64,000 bases of DNA from Symbiodinium natans. Its lineage: Eukaryota > Sar > Dinophyceae > Suessiales > Symbiodiniaceae. The position numbers and the translations under genes were made by a program. The DNA lies in NCBI GenBank assembly GCA_905221605.1, contig CAJNDS010002339.1, positions 290,001-354,000 of the forward strand, read 5' to 3'. Below are positions 21,330-33,221 of this stretch, in pieces; the first letter of the stretch is position 1; each line of letters opens with the position of its first letter. Below the pieces are notes generated by a model. It had not been told where the DNA came from, did no database searches, and saw only the letters and a list, made by a program, of their open reading frames with translations.

Positions 21330-23164
21330 TAGGGCTTAAAGGGAGGGTTTCCATTTCGGCGCTATTGAGTATACGCCACTTCTGCCTCGCAGGAGTTCCT
21401 CCGAGGGTGGGTCCTGCGCTGAGCGAAGTGTCTTGCATCTTGTCGAACGATCCCCCAAAAAATCATTGCCAAACGCGCCACCCGAGTTTCAAGACCTCGC
21501 CGATCAGTACACCTGCGGCTGGTTCACTTGGTGCTGCTGTGCCAGTCTCTCGGGCGTGCATGGCGTGCCTAGTAAGGGCCTACAAGCCAAGCTAAGCCTA
21601 AGCATCCGCGATGCTGCGAACATCACAGCGTGAGCTGAGGCGGATGCCACGGCCACGCGCGACAACGACATTGTGGTGTAAGTGCCGGGTGTGGCGTCTC
21701 AGCTTGGGAGGTTGGGGGGAGGCAGCTTTTAAGGTGTGAACTTGGATTCCGCCATGTCCGCACATGGTTGCAAACCCACCAGCAAGCTTTAGCTCGAAAC
21801 GGGGTCACCCAAACCCGAACCCCAAGCCTTAGACCCTCAAACGGCGCAAAAGCCACCAAACCAGTCGTGTAGCCCGAGCTAACCCTCCCGAGAGTTCGTG
21901 CAAGTAGTCTAGGAAAAGCAGGGTGGCACGACAGGGTGGCAGACTTGCACCGAGCCCTCGCCCCCACACCCCGTCGCCCAGGTGACAGGATTGACAGGTG
22001 GGTCGGGGTGTCGGAGTGGTCGTTCCCTGACATCGTGTTTCCGGGTTTTGCCGTTTCCCGAATCGGGGTCGCCGTTTCTCGACATGGCTCCCAGTTTCCG
22101 AAATTCCTCGTTTCCGGAAGCTCCGTGTCATGAAGTACTTTCCCGAAACAGTTGTCGAGTGTCAGCTGCTTCCCCAGGCTGCCTCGACTCCAATGACTTG
22201 TCTGTTCCCTTGTGACGTTTCGAGAGATTGACCGACGAGTCTGAGGTATGGCCTTCGACGCAAGGCTTCCGGCGATGTACCACAACAGCAAAATCCGAGG
22301 CCTCCTTGATGAGCTTTTTTCGACTCCCTTAAAGGCCTTACGTAGGCTTTTGACCTTCTTCAGGCTGTAGGGCTCGCTGTAGGTTCGAGAGCTGAATTGC
22401 TGGGGCTCAGGCCCGAGCCCAAGCTCCTGAGGATTGGAATGTGCAATGGGAGCGCCTTTAAGTAACTCAAGTATGGTGGTACACTGTACTTCTTCTGCTA
22501 TGTTGTCGTCTTGTGTTTTTTGGTATGTTACCACATGCATTGTATATCATACATACTACCCCCTGTATCATTTTACATTTGAGAAATAGGCGCCGGAAGA
22601 GTTTGACCCTTTTCGTGTTGCTGCTTGGGCCGCGAATGCCGCGGCAAGGCACATGTTTTTTCGATGTCGGGAGTTCGGGCTTGCAAAGTGGGGGCCCTGA
22701 AGAAATGCTTCGTGCCAAGATTTGTTCCCCAGGGCGGCGCTTGTAACATGCAGCCCTTTTAGGAAGGGCCATGGCTGAACAAGTGCGAATCGCTCGCTTT
22801 TTCACGCACACAACACAAGCATTGCACAAGCGTTGCTAGCTGGTCTTACTCGTTCAGGCATCGTGTCTGCGAAGCCCCATGAGTGAAGATTCCGTCACAA
22901 ACTGTGCGTTCTTTGTTGCCCATTCCAGGGCCTAAGCCGCTGATTATGAGTGACGCGTCCAGGGCAGGGGGCCATAACCCCTTGTGTCTTTCGCTACAAA
23001 ATCGATGAACGGTTCAAACCGGTTTAAGTCAAAGAAGCAGTGAGCCTCTAGGGTTCAAACTTCAAGCGCTGCAAGCTACAAACCAACAACCCTGGCTTAG
23101 GCCCTAAACCCTCCCAGAGAAAAGATATCAGTTATGGCTTTGTCGTTGCTGGGACCACCCTGGG
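21330..23164. other. Spacer, no gene recognised
   Basis: A possible acceptor and short exon-like piece at 21384-21420 (EFLRGWVLR then stop) is the only item of note. A minus-strand open frame over 21623-22540 is long but has no coding character or motif. Telomere-like CCCTAAACCC lies at 23101-23112. Confidence 0.45.
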
Positions 23165-24741
23165 GCTCTTGGGCCCAACTTGAACCCTGGATTCTGCCAA
23201 GATGCCCCTCTTGGACCCAACTTGAAACCTGGATTCGGCCAAGACGCCCTTCTTGGGCACAACTTGAAACCTGGATTCGTCCAAGATGCCCCTCTTGGGG
23301 CCCAACTTGAAACCTGGATTCGGCCAAGATGCCCCTCTTGGGGCCCAACTTGAACCCTGGATTCGGCCAAGATGCCCCTCTTGGACCCAACTTGAAACCT
23401 GGATTCGGCCAAGACGCCCTTCTTGGGCCCAACTTGAAACCTGGATTTGGCCAAGATGCCCCTCTTGGGGCCCAACTTGAACCCTGGATTCGGCCAAGAT
23501 GCCCCTCTTGGACCCAACTTGAAACCTGGATTCGGCCAAGATGCCCTTCTTGGGCCCAACTTGAAACCTGGATTCGGCCAAGACGCCCCAAAGCTGGATT
23601 CGGCCAAGATGCCCCTCTTGGGGCCCAACTTGAACCCTCGATTCGGCCAAGATGCCCCTCTTGGACCCAACTTGAAACCTGGATTCGGCCAAGACGCCCC
23701 AAACCTGGATTCGGCCAAGATGCTCCTCTTGGGGCCCAACTTGCGGCCAAGATGCCCCTCTCGGGCCCAACTTGAAACCTGGATTCGGCCAAGATGCCCT
23801 TCTTGGGCCCAGCTTGAAACCTGGATTCGGCCAAGATGCCCCTCTTGGGGCCCAACTTTGAAACCTGGATTCGGCCAAGATGCCCCTCTTGGGCCCAACT
23901 TGAACCCTGGATTCGGCCAAGATGCCCCTCTTGGACCCAACTTGAAACCTGGATTCGGCCAAGATGCCCTTCTTGGGCACAACTTGAAACCTGGATTCGG
24001 CCAAGATACCCCTCTTGGGGTCCAACTTGAACCCTGGATTCGGCCAAGATGCCCCTCTTGGACCCAACTTGAAACCTGGATGCGGCCAAGACGCCCTTCT
24101 TGGGCCCAACTTGAAACCTGGATTGGGCCAAGACGCCCTTCTTGGGCCCAACTTGAAACCTGGAATCGGCCAAGATGCCCCTCTTGGGGCCCAACTTGAA
24201 CCCTGGATTCGGCCAAGATGCCCCTCTTGGGCCCAACTTGAACCCTGGATTCGGCCAAGATGCCCCTCTTGGACCCAACTTGAAACCTGGATGCGGCCAA
24301 GACGCCCTTCTTGGGCCCAACTTGAAACCTGGATTCGGCCAAGATGCCCCTCTTGGGTGGGGCCCAACTTGAACCCTGGATTCGGCCAAGATGCCCCTCT
24401 TGGACCCAACTTGAAACCTGGATTCGGCCAAGACGCCCTTCTTGGGCCCAACTTGAAACCTGGATTCGGCCAAGATGCCCCTCTTGGGGCCCAACTTGAA
24501 CCCTGGATTCGGGCAAGATGCCCCTCCTGGCCTCAACTTGAAACCTGGATTCGGCCAAGACGCCCTTTTTGGGCCCAACTTGAACCCTGGATTCGGCCAA
24601 GATGCCCCTCTTCGGGCCCAACTTGAACCCTGGATTTGGCCAAGATGCCCCTCTTGGACCCAACTTGAAACCTGGATTCGGCCAAGACGCCCTTCTTGGG
24701 CCCAACTTGAAGCCTGGATTCGGCCAAGATGCCCCTGTCAG
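23165..24741 (+). repeat. Minisatellite of about 37 units of 42-43 bp with 127-bp higher-order period
   Basis: The unit core is CTTGAAACCTGGATTCGGCC followed by AAGATGCCCCTCTTGGGCCC and AA. Three subtypes alternate: A (AACCC, ends TTGGACCC, 42 bp), B (AAACC with GACGCCCTTCTT, 42 bp) and C (ends TTGGGGCCC, 43 bp), giving a trimer of 127 bp. Shortened units occur at about 23580-23600, 23695-23710 and 23738-23760. The unit has no stop codon in most frames, so frames of 440-550 codons appear on the minus strand and up to 250 on the plus strand. These are almost certainly a by-product of the array. Confidence 0.97.
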
Positions 24742-25431
24742 GCTGAGGGGATTTTCTTTTGAAAGGAGTTTGGAGATTCCGGAGATATTCAAGGGAGCTT
24801 AAAAACAAAGACACGGCCCAAAGTGCGGCCCCTGCTTTAGATACTTTAAAAAGGCAGGAAGGTGACAGTCCTGGAAGAAGAGTTGGTGCCAGACACCACC
24901 GACATTTCAGAAAACCAATTGGAAGGGACACCGTTGCTTCACAGTGACATGTTGGGGTTCTCAGGAGGCTGTTGCCAGCGCCGTGTGCTCGGCTTGTCGT
25001 TGGGCTTGTTGCGCATTGCGACGCATGCGCAAAGCATGCAGAAGTCTGCTCGCCGAGGTCTGAATGCACGTGAAGGCGCCAGCGGAGGCAATCCAGGCTT
25101 GGGAGATGCTCTCATACAGAGTCTGACAGAGTCTGTAGCGACTGTAGTGGCCGGTACAAGAGTTTCCGGGGGCTGTCAGGGGCTGTGTGTGGCAGGCTCT
25201 CGATGGCGCGCAGCTTCACTACGAGAAGCTCAAGGCGGATGAGAATGGGAAGACGTAGCTGAGTGTAGCTTGGTGGGAATGCTTCTGTCAGTCTCGGTCA
25301 GGACAGAAAGAAGGAAGGCGCCGCGGTGAACATGGCCTCATCCTCAGGTCTGTTCTAGAAGACACACACACACACCTTGATTTTTCGGATTAAGTTACTA
25401 AGTATGCTCAAGGTCCGATATTGTCGATAGT

Positions 25432-25502
25432 GCACCACCCTCCTCTCCTTCACTTCCTCCCTTCCCTCCCTGCTCCCCCCCTCCATTCCCCTCTCCCCGA
25501 TC
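25432..25502 (+). repeat. Pyrimidine-rich tract (CCCTCC/CTTCC)
   Basis: The plus strand is almost pure C and T over about 70 bases with irregular CTCC and TTCC words. It may form triplex DNA. Confidence 0.75.
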
Positions 25503-25728
25503 ATCTCCCCACTCGCCTCCCTCGTTTCGGTTTGTTTGCATTTGCGAAATCGCAAGACTCGGTGTCTACCATTGAATTGAAGAGAAGAGGTTTGTCTGAA
25601 ACTCAAGCCGAAATGGGGGGTGAGGGGTGGGGAGGGCCTCGCACTAGCACAAGGCAGATTTTCGCACTCTCAATTTTCTCTTCCAACATCTTTGGAAGCG
25701 TTTCACGCGATCCTTCACTGGAACTCAG

Positions 25729-25818
25729 GCTGTCAAGGCGCAGCTGCTGGCTGGTGATGCTGCAGCAGCACTGCGCGCAGCGACGGAGGAGCTCGGATTC
25801 GGAGTTCTGGTTGAGTAG
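25729..25818 (+). CDS. Alanine-rich helical exon-like fragment
   Basis: Directly after an AG, 29 codons encode AVKAQLLAGDAAAALRAATE followed by ELGFGVLVE and a TAG stop. Third positions are strongly G/C-biased and the composition is that of an amphipathic helix. This could be a terminal exon. No family is recognised and no upstream exon was identified with confidence. Confidence 0.3.
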   Translation, partial: AVKAQLLAGDAAAALRAATEELGFGVLVE

Positions 25819-26334
25819 CTGTGTTTTACTTACAGCCAGTAGCTTGCGAGAGCAAAGCTGAAGATGCTTGCAGGCGCGTGCTTTGCCCAGAGAGCTGCGA
25901 GCTGCGCGATCGGAAGGCAGAGGCCGAGGCGCAGTTGGGATTGGCTCTGTGTTGGCTCTGTTTAGCTCTGTCGAAGTTGAGAAAGACACGATGCGGGCTC
26001 TCAGCTGCTTTCAGGCAGATGCAGACGTAGCTAAACACTAAACCAGAAACCTCTAACAACCCCAAAACAGACTCCTGGTTTTGCGCCACCTCTTTGAGGT
26101 CCGCGCTGCGCCAGGGGGTCACAAGGCTGCGCACAGCGAGCTGCGCCAGAGTCCTTGGCTTTGCCAGAGGCAAAGGTCGAAAAATGGTGCGAGCAAGACG
26201 TGCGCCTCGAATCACCGACTTGCGCAAGTCCTTCGCGAGAGCAGGCTTGAGTCTACACAGTACCTGTGCAGCAGCACCCACACGAAGTTTTGCAACCGGA
26301 TCCGGTATGTGCGCGGGGCCTAAAAGTAGGCCGG

Positions 26335-26425
26335 GCCCGAAAAAATATGTATACTATATGTCTATATACAAATGTGTATATATGTCTTTATATTTATCGC
26401 ATATACTGTTTACTATATAGCTACA
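26335..26425. repeat. AT-rich low-complexity island
   Basis: TATA-, TGTATA- and TTTATA-rich sequence in an otherwise GC-rich neighbourhood. It could be a melting or scaffold-attachment region, but nothing shows this directly. Confidence 0.6.
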
Positions 26426-28014
26426 CGGACCCTTTGGGTCTGCGTCAAGAGCCCCGGCTCTCAATCGTACAGCCGAAGAAGGCCTAAAACCTGTAGCCCT
26501 AGACATCTTTGCCTTCACAATCTCTATATCTGGCTGCCCCTATCACTGCATATCCAAAACTCTCGCAGCACTGGCTCACCACCTGAGCCTGTCGGAGGCT
26601 TCCGTTCTTGCCGGAAACTCAGCAGGGCTCAATGTTTAGGGGCTCCGGGATAAAGGGCCTAAAGTTGACTTCTTGGAGGTGTGCGAAGCGTACGCACCGA
26701 TTTTCTGCAGCGGCAACAGCAGCAGCAACAGGTTGTCGGTGTTGCAAGAAGCCAGAGCAGAAATACTCGCCTGAACACTGGCTAAGCCTAGGCTTGCGTC
26801 GGTTGCGGCTACAGCAACATCCTGGGATTCGCCTTGCAATCGGTTCTCCCTAGGCCTGAACTATGCCGTTGACGATGTCTTATTCACACTGCTATGATCA
26901 CAAAAGTTCGTGGCAGATCCAAGTTCGCGAGAATCAAAAGCATAAAGGAGCCTCCACTGCGCAAGAGGATGTATCCTTTGCGCTCAAGTAGGGGTCTCCA
27001 ACCTTGTTCGATGGGCTGAGATGCAGACACAGGTTAAGTAGTTTCTCACCAACGATGGTACGTGTTGAGTTTGATGTGATGGAACCCAAAGTGGCCACGC
27101 TACGTCTGCGCCCGAAAGTATAAACATCAGCAGTTGGCACGAGCACCGGGAATTTGGATTTTGTGGTGGGACGGCGCTCGCTATTGGGGGAAGGGGCCAG
27201 CCGCGAAAGAACGCAGGCAAAAAACTCGTTGATTTGACAGCAGCGTGCTAAAGCCATCCTTGTAGGGTCTGGCACGCTTTTGAGGGGTGCATGTTTCCTA
27301 GGGAGCCGTTGAAAACAGTCGAGCCCTGTCAATCGGACCTTCGAACAAATTCATAGCCCTCCTGAGCCTCCTGAGATGATATATCACAGGTGCCGAGAAC
27401 CAGCTGTAAAGATATGTCAAGATGGTGAGGAGTCGACAGCTGCGAGGGGTCTTAAACAAGCTCTGTTCATGGAAGACAGGCGAACCCCGAACTAACCTCC
27501 GAGCTGGTGCTTCATAAACAAGGCTACTTCTTGCTGTGAACATGTTACACAACGACAAAGCTGTTCGGACGAGGCCGGCCGTGGCAACCTCCACTCGTTC
27601 CTCGCCAGAGCAGTTCGGTATGACAGCAACAGACAAAGTTGAAGGGCCTCCGCGAATGAGTCTTTGTAGACACTAGTAAGCTTGGTGTTCATGCTGTCTC
27701 CTCAAGGGCTCTTCGCCGCAATAGTTCGATGCCTTGGATCGTCTACCAGTTTGGTTTAGAAACAAGGTGGGTTGCAGCATGTTGCAGCTTAGGCAAAGCT
27801 TTAAACACAGCGTCCAGGCACATACTCTCTGGGGTCCAAAGAAGAGGCCCCGAAAACAGTAGATTGACATGTGGGTGTCGCTTAGACCTTGTTATTTCCC
27901 CCACATGCAAGAGTCCCGATTGCGGAAACCCTAGGCAGGCTCAACAAAGTTGAACCCACAAGCCCATACTCGAAATCCATAAGCCCAGGTATTGCTAGTC
28001 ATTCAGGCTCTACA

Positions 28015-28175
28015 TTACCCTAACCCCGAAATCCTAAACCCCAAACCCCAAAACATTTTAAGCCTTATTCAACCCTATCAAGCCTAAAGCCTAAACCCGG
28101 TTAAACCCTTAAGTAAGCCAATTAAACCCTACAACCCCCTGAACCCAAAGCCCTAAACCCCCCTCAAGGATCCCC
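28015..28175 (-). repeat. Degenerate telomere-like tract (CCCTAAA type)
   Basis: Dense but imperfect CCCTAAA, CCCCAAA and AACCCT words, with the G-rich strand on minus. Plant-type TTTAGGG repeats are the telomere sequence reported for dinoflagellates, so this looks like a decayed interstitial telomeric tract. Confidence 0.65.
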
Positions 28176-31100
28176 AAAACATGGCACTCCGTCAATAGAA
28201 GTTTTGTCATCGGTTGGGAGGAGTCTGGAATTCTTGGGAGGCTCCATTCTTTGGATAGGTGATCCTACGCCTTTGTCATGTCGAGAAGAGGATGAGTGTC
28301 AAGAATTTGAGAAGATTTGGATCGGTTCGATAGGCTTTGGCTCGGGTTTGTTCCTACATTCATGTCGACAGCTTTCCACGGCCACTATTCCTCTCAATAT
28401 AATCTAAATCTGGATTTCTCAACATAACCCCTATCAAGTTCCGCCTAAGGACCCCCCATGTTATCTTCTTGTAATCCCTAGATTTCTTGGATCCTTAAAG
28501 GGCCCCTTTTCAGAAGCTCACAAATCTCAAGTCCTGAGCAATCCACGGCGTCGCGCCCTGACATCAGGTCATGTCCAGCCTTGCTCTCAGAACCACATGA
28601 GCGTCAGCTCAGTTCGCTGGAGTTAGCTGCTAGTACGTTCTGAGTAATGCGGCCTTTGACCTTAGGGCAGTTCAATGGGTCCTAGAACCCAGTTCCATGG
28701 ACTCTGGGCCTAATTTTCAACATCCCTGCTCCCTACACCCAAAGAGCCCTGCGCTAGTTGGTTTACCCCCGAGCCACACATTCTCGGATTTCTGCGTCAC
28801 GCATGTCCTTTCATTCTGTGAGAAATTGCATCACCCGAATCTCAACACCTGAGCAATCCTCACATCTCTTTGACAATTCTGGATACCTCCCCAAAGCCCT
28901 TTCGCAAAATCCGTCGTGTCCTTGCATGGAATGCAACCTTCCCGGGTTTATTAGGCTTTAGGATTTCGGGAATGTCGGGCGGATGGCAGAAAAGGCATTT
29001 GCGTCACACCCTCCCGCTATGTGGTCGGCCTTGCCATGCTTTGCCATGCTTTGCCTCTCTCGAGGTTGCTTCAAGCAGCTCAAGGCCCCTGGTTCGGGCG
29101 CATAGTGCAGGGTTTCGGGCTTAGGGTTCTAGTCATGTAGGGCAACTTTCCAACACGGGAGCAGAATCGTTGCGAACCTCAGTGGGATCTAATATGATGT
29201 CTTCGGGTATGAGGTTTGAGAACACAATCAACACTAGCTACACAAACGCTTTCGGGTACGAGGATGTTGTCTTGCTGTCCACAGGCTACATATTGATTCG
29301 TGGGCGTCCCCAAAACTTCTTGAAGTATGGGACTCGCCCATGGTTTTACAGGTTTTAGACGACCAGAATAAGGGTCAGCTTTTGCTAAAATGTGCATTCC
29401 TTCCGGAGCCCTTCCACTCAGGATTGCATGTCGGAAAAGATGTCTTGTGCTCCGTCATTGTTTCAAATATGGGAGCTTCAGTTAGTGATATCAACGCTTG
29501 GGGTGTCGCAGCAGAACCAGTATGGTAAAAAGCAGGCGCCAATAAGCCTGAACCTTGTTTGCGTTCATGGTACTAACCCAGAATCCCAAGCCGAAAGTCC
29601 AAGCTCCAAGTCTTTGGTGGCCATTTTCCCGCGGAGGACATGCACTTTGATGAGGCAGTCGCACGAGCTGCCTCGAAAAGGTTCCCTTGGGACGTAGAGA
29701 AGGCCGATTCGTCGATTGCAATTCTTATCGTTACCTTTGGGGCCTGAGATCTCCAGACCTTGCGCGCGTAGAAGCATGCAGGTTCGTCAGTCTCAGTTCG
29801 TTCCGGAGGCCTGAAAATTTCATGCCATAGAAGAAATTGCCACAGCAGAGTACATAATTGCAAGCGCGCAAGCGGGCCGCCTCGGCAGCCGGGCCGGCCC
29901 ACGTCCCAAGGCCCAGGAAATTCCCACGAAAGTTGCAGGCCCCAACCAAACCTCAGGTCGACTGGGTGCGAGGAGTTTTGGGGAAGGGCACCGGGGTCCG
30001 GACGTCGTGGGGTGGTTTCAGAATGGTGGTCCCATGAGGCTAGTTTTTTTCGAATTTTGGGCGCCCAATCTGTAGCACGACATCTTGCAGCGATGTCACA
30101 CAAATGTTGGGGGGAAGGGTTCAAAGTCTTGGTTTGCTTGTTCCAGGCGTGGGGCCTAGAATTCCCACGTGCGTGCTTGCAGCTTGCTGTCCTTTTGAAT
30201 GTTTTCGCTTTGGCAGCATATCTGCGACAGTTTCACCAACTTAAGTCGCAGGCGGTGGACTACTGCATGCACCACCAGGCGGGTTGTTGAGCCTCACTGG
30301 TTGCCTGATGGATTTGAAAATATTTGAGGTGTCAGAGAGCGTTGGCTTCTTCGTGCTTCACCGTAGTCGATCTTTGACATAAGTAAAGTAGGCTCATCGG
30401 CTCATGCCTTTAAACCGTGAATACGCAATGATATTGGGACAATGAATCCCCAAATAAGCCACACATATGTATGTAACAAAGATGTACATGTATAGATTCT
30501 GTGCTGGTTCTGTCTGATTGCTGGTGAAGGCCGGAAGCCTTGTTCGCAGACCCAAATCCCATGCCCAAACGTAGTTCTACCTTGAAAGTTCGTGTCCTGT
30601 GTAGATCCGGGTTTCAATATGTACCGCGATGCGGTTGAGAGTGTGGGATTTCTTGTTTCGAAGAAACAACCGGAATGAACATGAGTGCAGCGGTCATGAA
30701 TAGAACTTAATAGAACGTTTTCGCTCAGGACAAACAGGCGTAACAGCACTACTGGGGTGAGTGTAAGCTCCATTTTGCAACATTTGCATGCACTGGCTTG
30801 CCTGGATTAATCAGGACCTAACTTTAGCTTCTAAGTTCTCAACCGTTTGACCAAGAAACTAAAGGTTGAGGGTTAATGCATCTGCGGAATCGACGAAGCT
30901 GCTGTGCTTGTGTTGCGGTAGATATATCGCGCCTGTACCAAAGATAAAGCCTGTAATTTGCGTTTCTCTTCTCTTCCATGAGCCATCTCAAAAGAGGCCG
31001 AGCTCTACGAGGCGCTCCGGAGTTTGAACCGATCACGCTCCAGCGGGATCATGCGCCATTCCTGTTTCTGCATGAGCCTTGACACCTCCAAGACTTTGAA

Positions 31101-31868
31101 GCCACAGGCCCTAACGCGGCATGTTTTAGCAATGTCTCGCGCTTCCAGATATTCATACGCAGGATCCACTCCCCCGTCTTGGCCTCCTTCACTCCTCGAA
31201 GGACGGGAACAGTCGTGCACCTTGCAATGGAACACCGAAGTATATCGTATTGTCTTTGTAAGCTCCCACAAAGGGATCAAAACTTGTCGTTTTGGGATAT
31301 CTCCGAGTTGTATTTCATCTTGGGGGTGCCCCGGCAGTAATTCGGCCTAATTTCGGAAGAGGTCTTGGGTCACTGTCTTGGGTCCAGCATTTGCCGGCTT
31401 TTCCCTAGCCGCGGGAACTGGAGCACTCTGCAAGCAGAGGGTGTTCAGCTTGTGTCTGTCAGCTCTTTTGAGCACCACATGCCCGACGCTTGAGCCATTG
31501 GCACCAAGCCTGAACCCAGAACCCGAGACCTCAGGAGCCGCAGAGAGTGAAGCCGTGGGGTAGCTTGTGCTTGTGTCGGGGAAAAGCATTGTGGCACCCT
31601 GGATCTTACACCCCAAACTCTAAACTCTCAAGTTGCATGCGTTTCGCTTGGAACTTGACGTGTCGATGGGTTTATCAGCTTCAAGAGGAGCCTAGGGCGT
31701 GGCCTGCAAGAGATAGCAAACTGTAGCCTAGGGCCTACCTGAATTCCGCTTGCGCGTGCCTGGCACGCCGAGCCCAACAGTGGCAAAGCTCATGTGAGCG
31801 ACCGTCAAAATTGGCATTGATTAGCTTGAGTGAGGGACGGACATCAGTTTATGGTTTGGGGGCTTTTG

Positions 31869-32014
31869 ATCTGCAGAACGATATGGGACACGCAGAGAAC
31901 GATAACCCCAGCATGATGATAAATATATGCGATGTGCGGACTTAGTATGAAGTTCGCGGAAGAGCGTTTTAACCTGCAGAACGATATGGGACACGCAGAA
32001 AACATAACCCCAAC
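31869..32014 (+). repeat. Imperfect direct repeat of about 44 bp, 104-bp spacing
   Basis: The segment CTGCAGAACGATATGGGACA followed by CGCAGARAAC and ATAACCCCARCAT occurs at about 31870-31913 and again at 31974-32014. The middle holds unrelated sequence. Confidence 0.85.
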
Positions 32015-32140
32015 ATCCATGTCCTTCAGCTTAACAAGTAATATAATTTTAACGCTACGCGACCCGCCTCGGCCCGGCCCAGCGCATCCGCGTGAGCATG
32101 GTGATTCCGGAGCGCCCAAGTTGCTGGGCCCCAAGCAATA

Positions 32141-32270
32141 AGGGTTGGGTTTAGGGTTTAGGGTTTAGGGTTCCGGGTTTATGGTTTATGGTTTGGGGTT
32201 TAGGGTTGAGGGTTAGTTTAGGATTGAGGGCTTAGGGCTCAAGGTTCACGCTTTGGGGTTTAGGGTTTTT
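32141..32270 (+). repeat. Degenerate interstitial TTTAGGG tract
   Basis: Three clean TTTAGGG units near 32149-32170 are followed by variant GGTTTATGG, GGGTTTAGGGTTGAGGG and similar words. The G-rich strand is plus, the same polarity as the G tract that follows about 45 bases later. Confidence 0.8.
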
Positions 32271-32315
32271 TGGGTGTGGGGTTCAAGAATCGTAGGGTGG
32301 AGCCAGCCCATCAGG

Positions 32316-32616
32316 GGTAGGGGGGGTGGGGGGGGAAGGGGGGGCAGGGGGAGGGTGGGAGGGGGGGGGGGGGGGAGGGGGGGGGGGAGGGGGGGGGGGA
32401 GGGGGAGGGGAGGGGGGGGAGGGGGGGGGGAGGGGGGAGGGGGGGGGGGAGGGGGGGGGGGGGGCGGGGGGAGGGGGGGGGGAGGGGGGGGGGAGGGGGG
32501 GGGGGGGGGAGGGGGGGGGGGAAGGGGGGGGGGGCGGGGGGGGGGGGGGGGGGGGGGGAGGGGGGGGGGGGGGGGGGAGGGGGGGGGGGGAGGGGGGGGG
32601 GGGGGGGGGGGGGGGG

Positions 32617-32654
<38 letters not shown>

Positions 32655-32686
32655 CGGGAGGGGGGGGGGGGGGGGGGGGGGGGGGG

Positions 32687-32780
<94 letters not shown>
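32316..32780 (+). repeat. 465-bp poly-G tract ending in 93 uninterrupted Gs
   Basis: The left part has single A or C interruptions that become rarer rightwards; after the last C at 32687 the run is pure G to 32780 and then switches to CCCC. Apparent polyglycine and polyproline frames here are meaningless. Such a run may be real or an assembly or sequencing artefact. Confidence 0.9.
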
Positions 32781-32784
<4 letters not shown>

Positions 32785-33221
32785 TGCTGGGAAGGGCTGC
32801 AACTGCCTCTGGTCCTGGCGAACCATCCGCTGGCGGCCCCTGCTCTCCTAGGGGGGGTACCCATTTTTGGCAAAAAAAGGGGGCCGAAAAGTGGGGAGGG
32901 GGGTGCCTGTTCTGACAACCTATACACCTTCGGCCCGAGGCCTCGGCGGATTAGTGGCAAGACTCATGTGCCAAGCAGGATCAGTGGCGGCCCCTTCCAA
33001 TCTGCTTCGTGTTCATCCTCAAGCCCTTTTGCTTTTCAAGCTCAGCATCCGTCGCATCTTGCGAGCACAGTGCCACGTCTTCACCATGGGCAGTCCATGC
33101 AGCCAGTTTCTCAGTAGACTGTTGTTCCAATACAGGTACGTATGCCCACACCAGTCACTGCAGCACGCTTGCAGTAGAGGGGGCACCGCTGCACCTGTTA
33201 AGTCGACCTCTAAGCCAAGCC
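32781..33221. other. Spacer between the G tract and the small zinc-ribbon frame
   Basis: No distinct feature was seen. The frame of the downstream zinc-ribbon protein stays open leftwards to 33009 but its sequence there is not coding-like, so it is more probably upstream non-coding or intronic DNA. Confidence 0.4.

Larger units (their letters stand above)
24742..31868. other. Long spacer with simple repeats and telomere-like DNA, no firm gene
   Basis: The stretch holds CA-rich (25361-25375), pyrimidine-rich (25432-25502), AT-rich (26335-26425) and CCCTAAA-like (28015-28175) DNA, plus a tandem GCCATGCTTT repeat at about 29033-29055. The exon-like fragment at 25729-25818 is listed separately. 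Otherwise open frames are short and lack motifs. Confidence 0.5.

Noticed and set aside
21623-22540. A 305-codon minus-strand frame
   Set aside because: It has no domain, no codon bias and a low-complexity composition. In stop-poor GC-rich DNA a frame of this size can occur by chance.
23165-24741. CRISPR array
   Set aside because: The repeats are directly adjacent with no unique spacers, are degenerate, and the window is eukaryotic in character.
23097-24792. Three overlapping minus-strand frames of 439-554 codons
   Set aside because: They are the same 42-bp minisatellite read in three frames. There is no unique N- or C-terminal domain, and plus-strand frames are open as well.
32253-33117. 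Plus- and minus-strand frames of 170-260 codons made of polyglycine or polyproline
   Set aside because: They arise only because a run of G has no stop codon in any frame.
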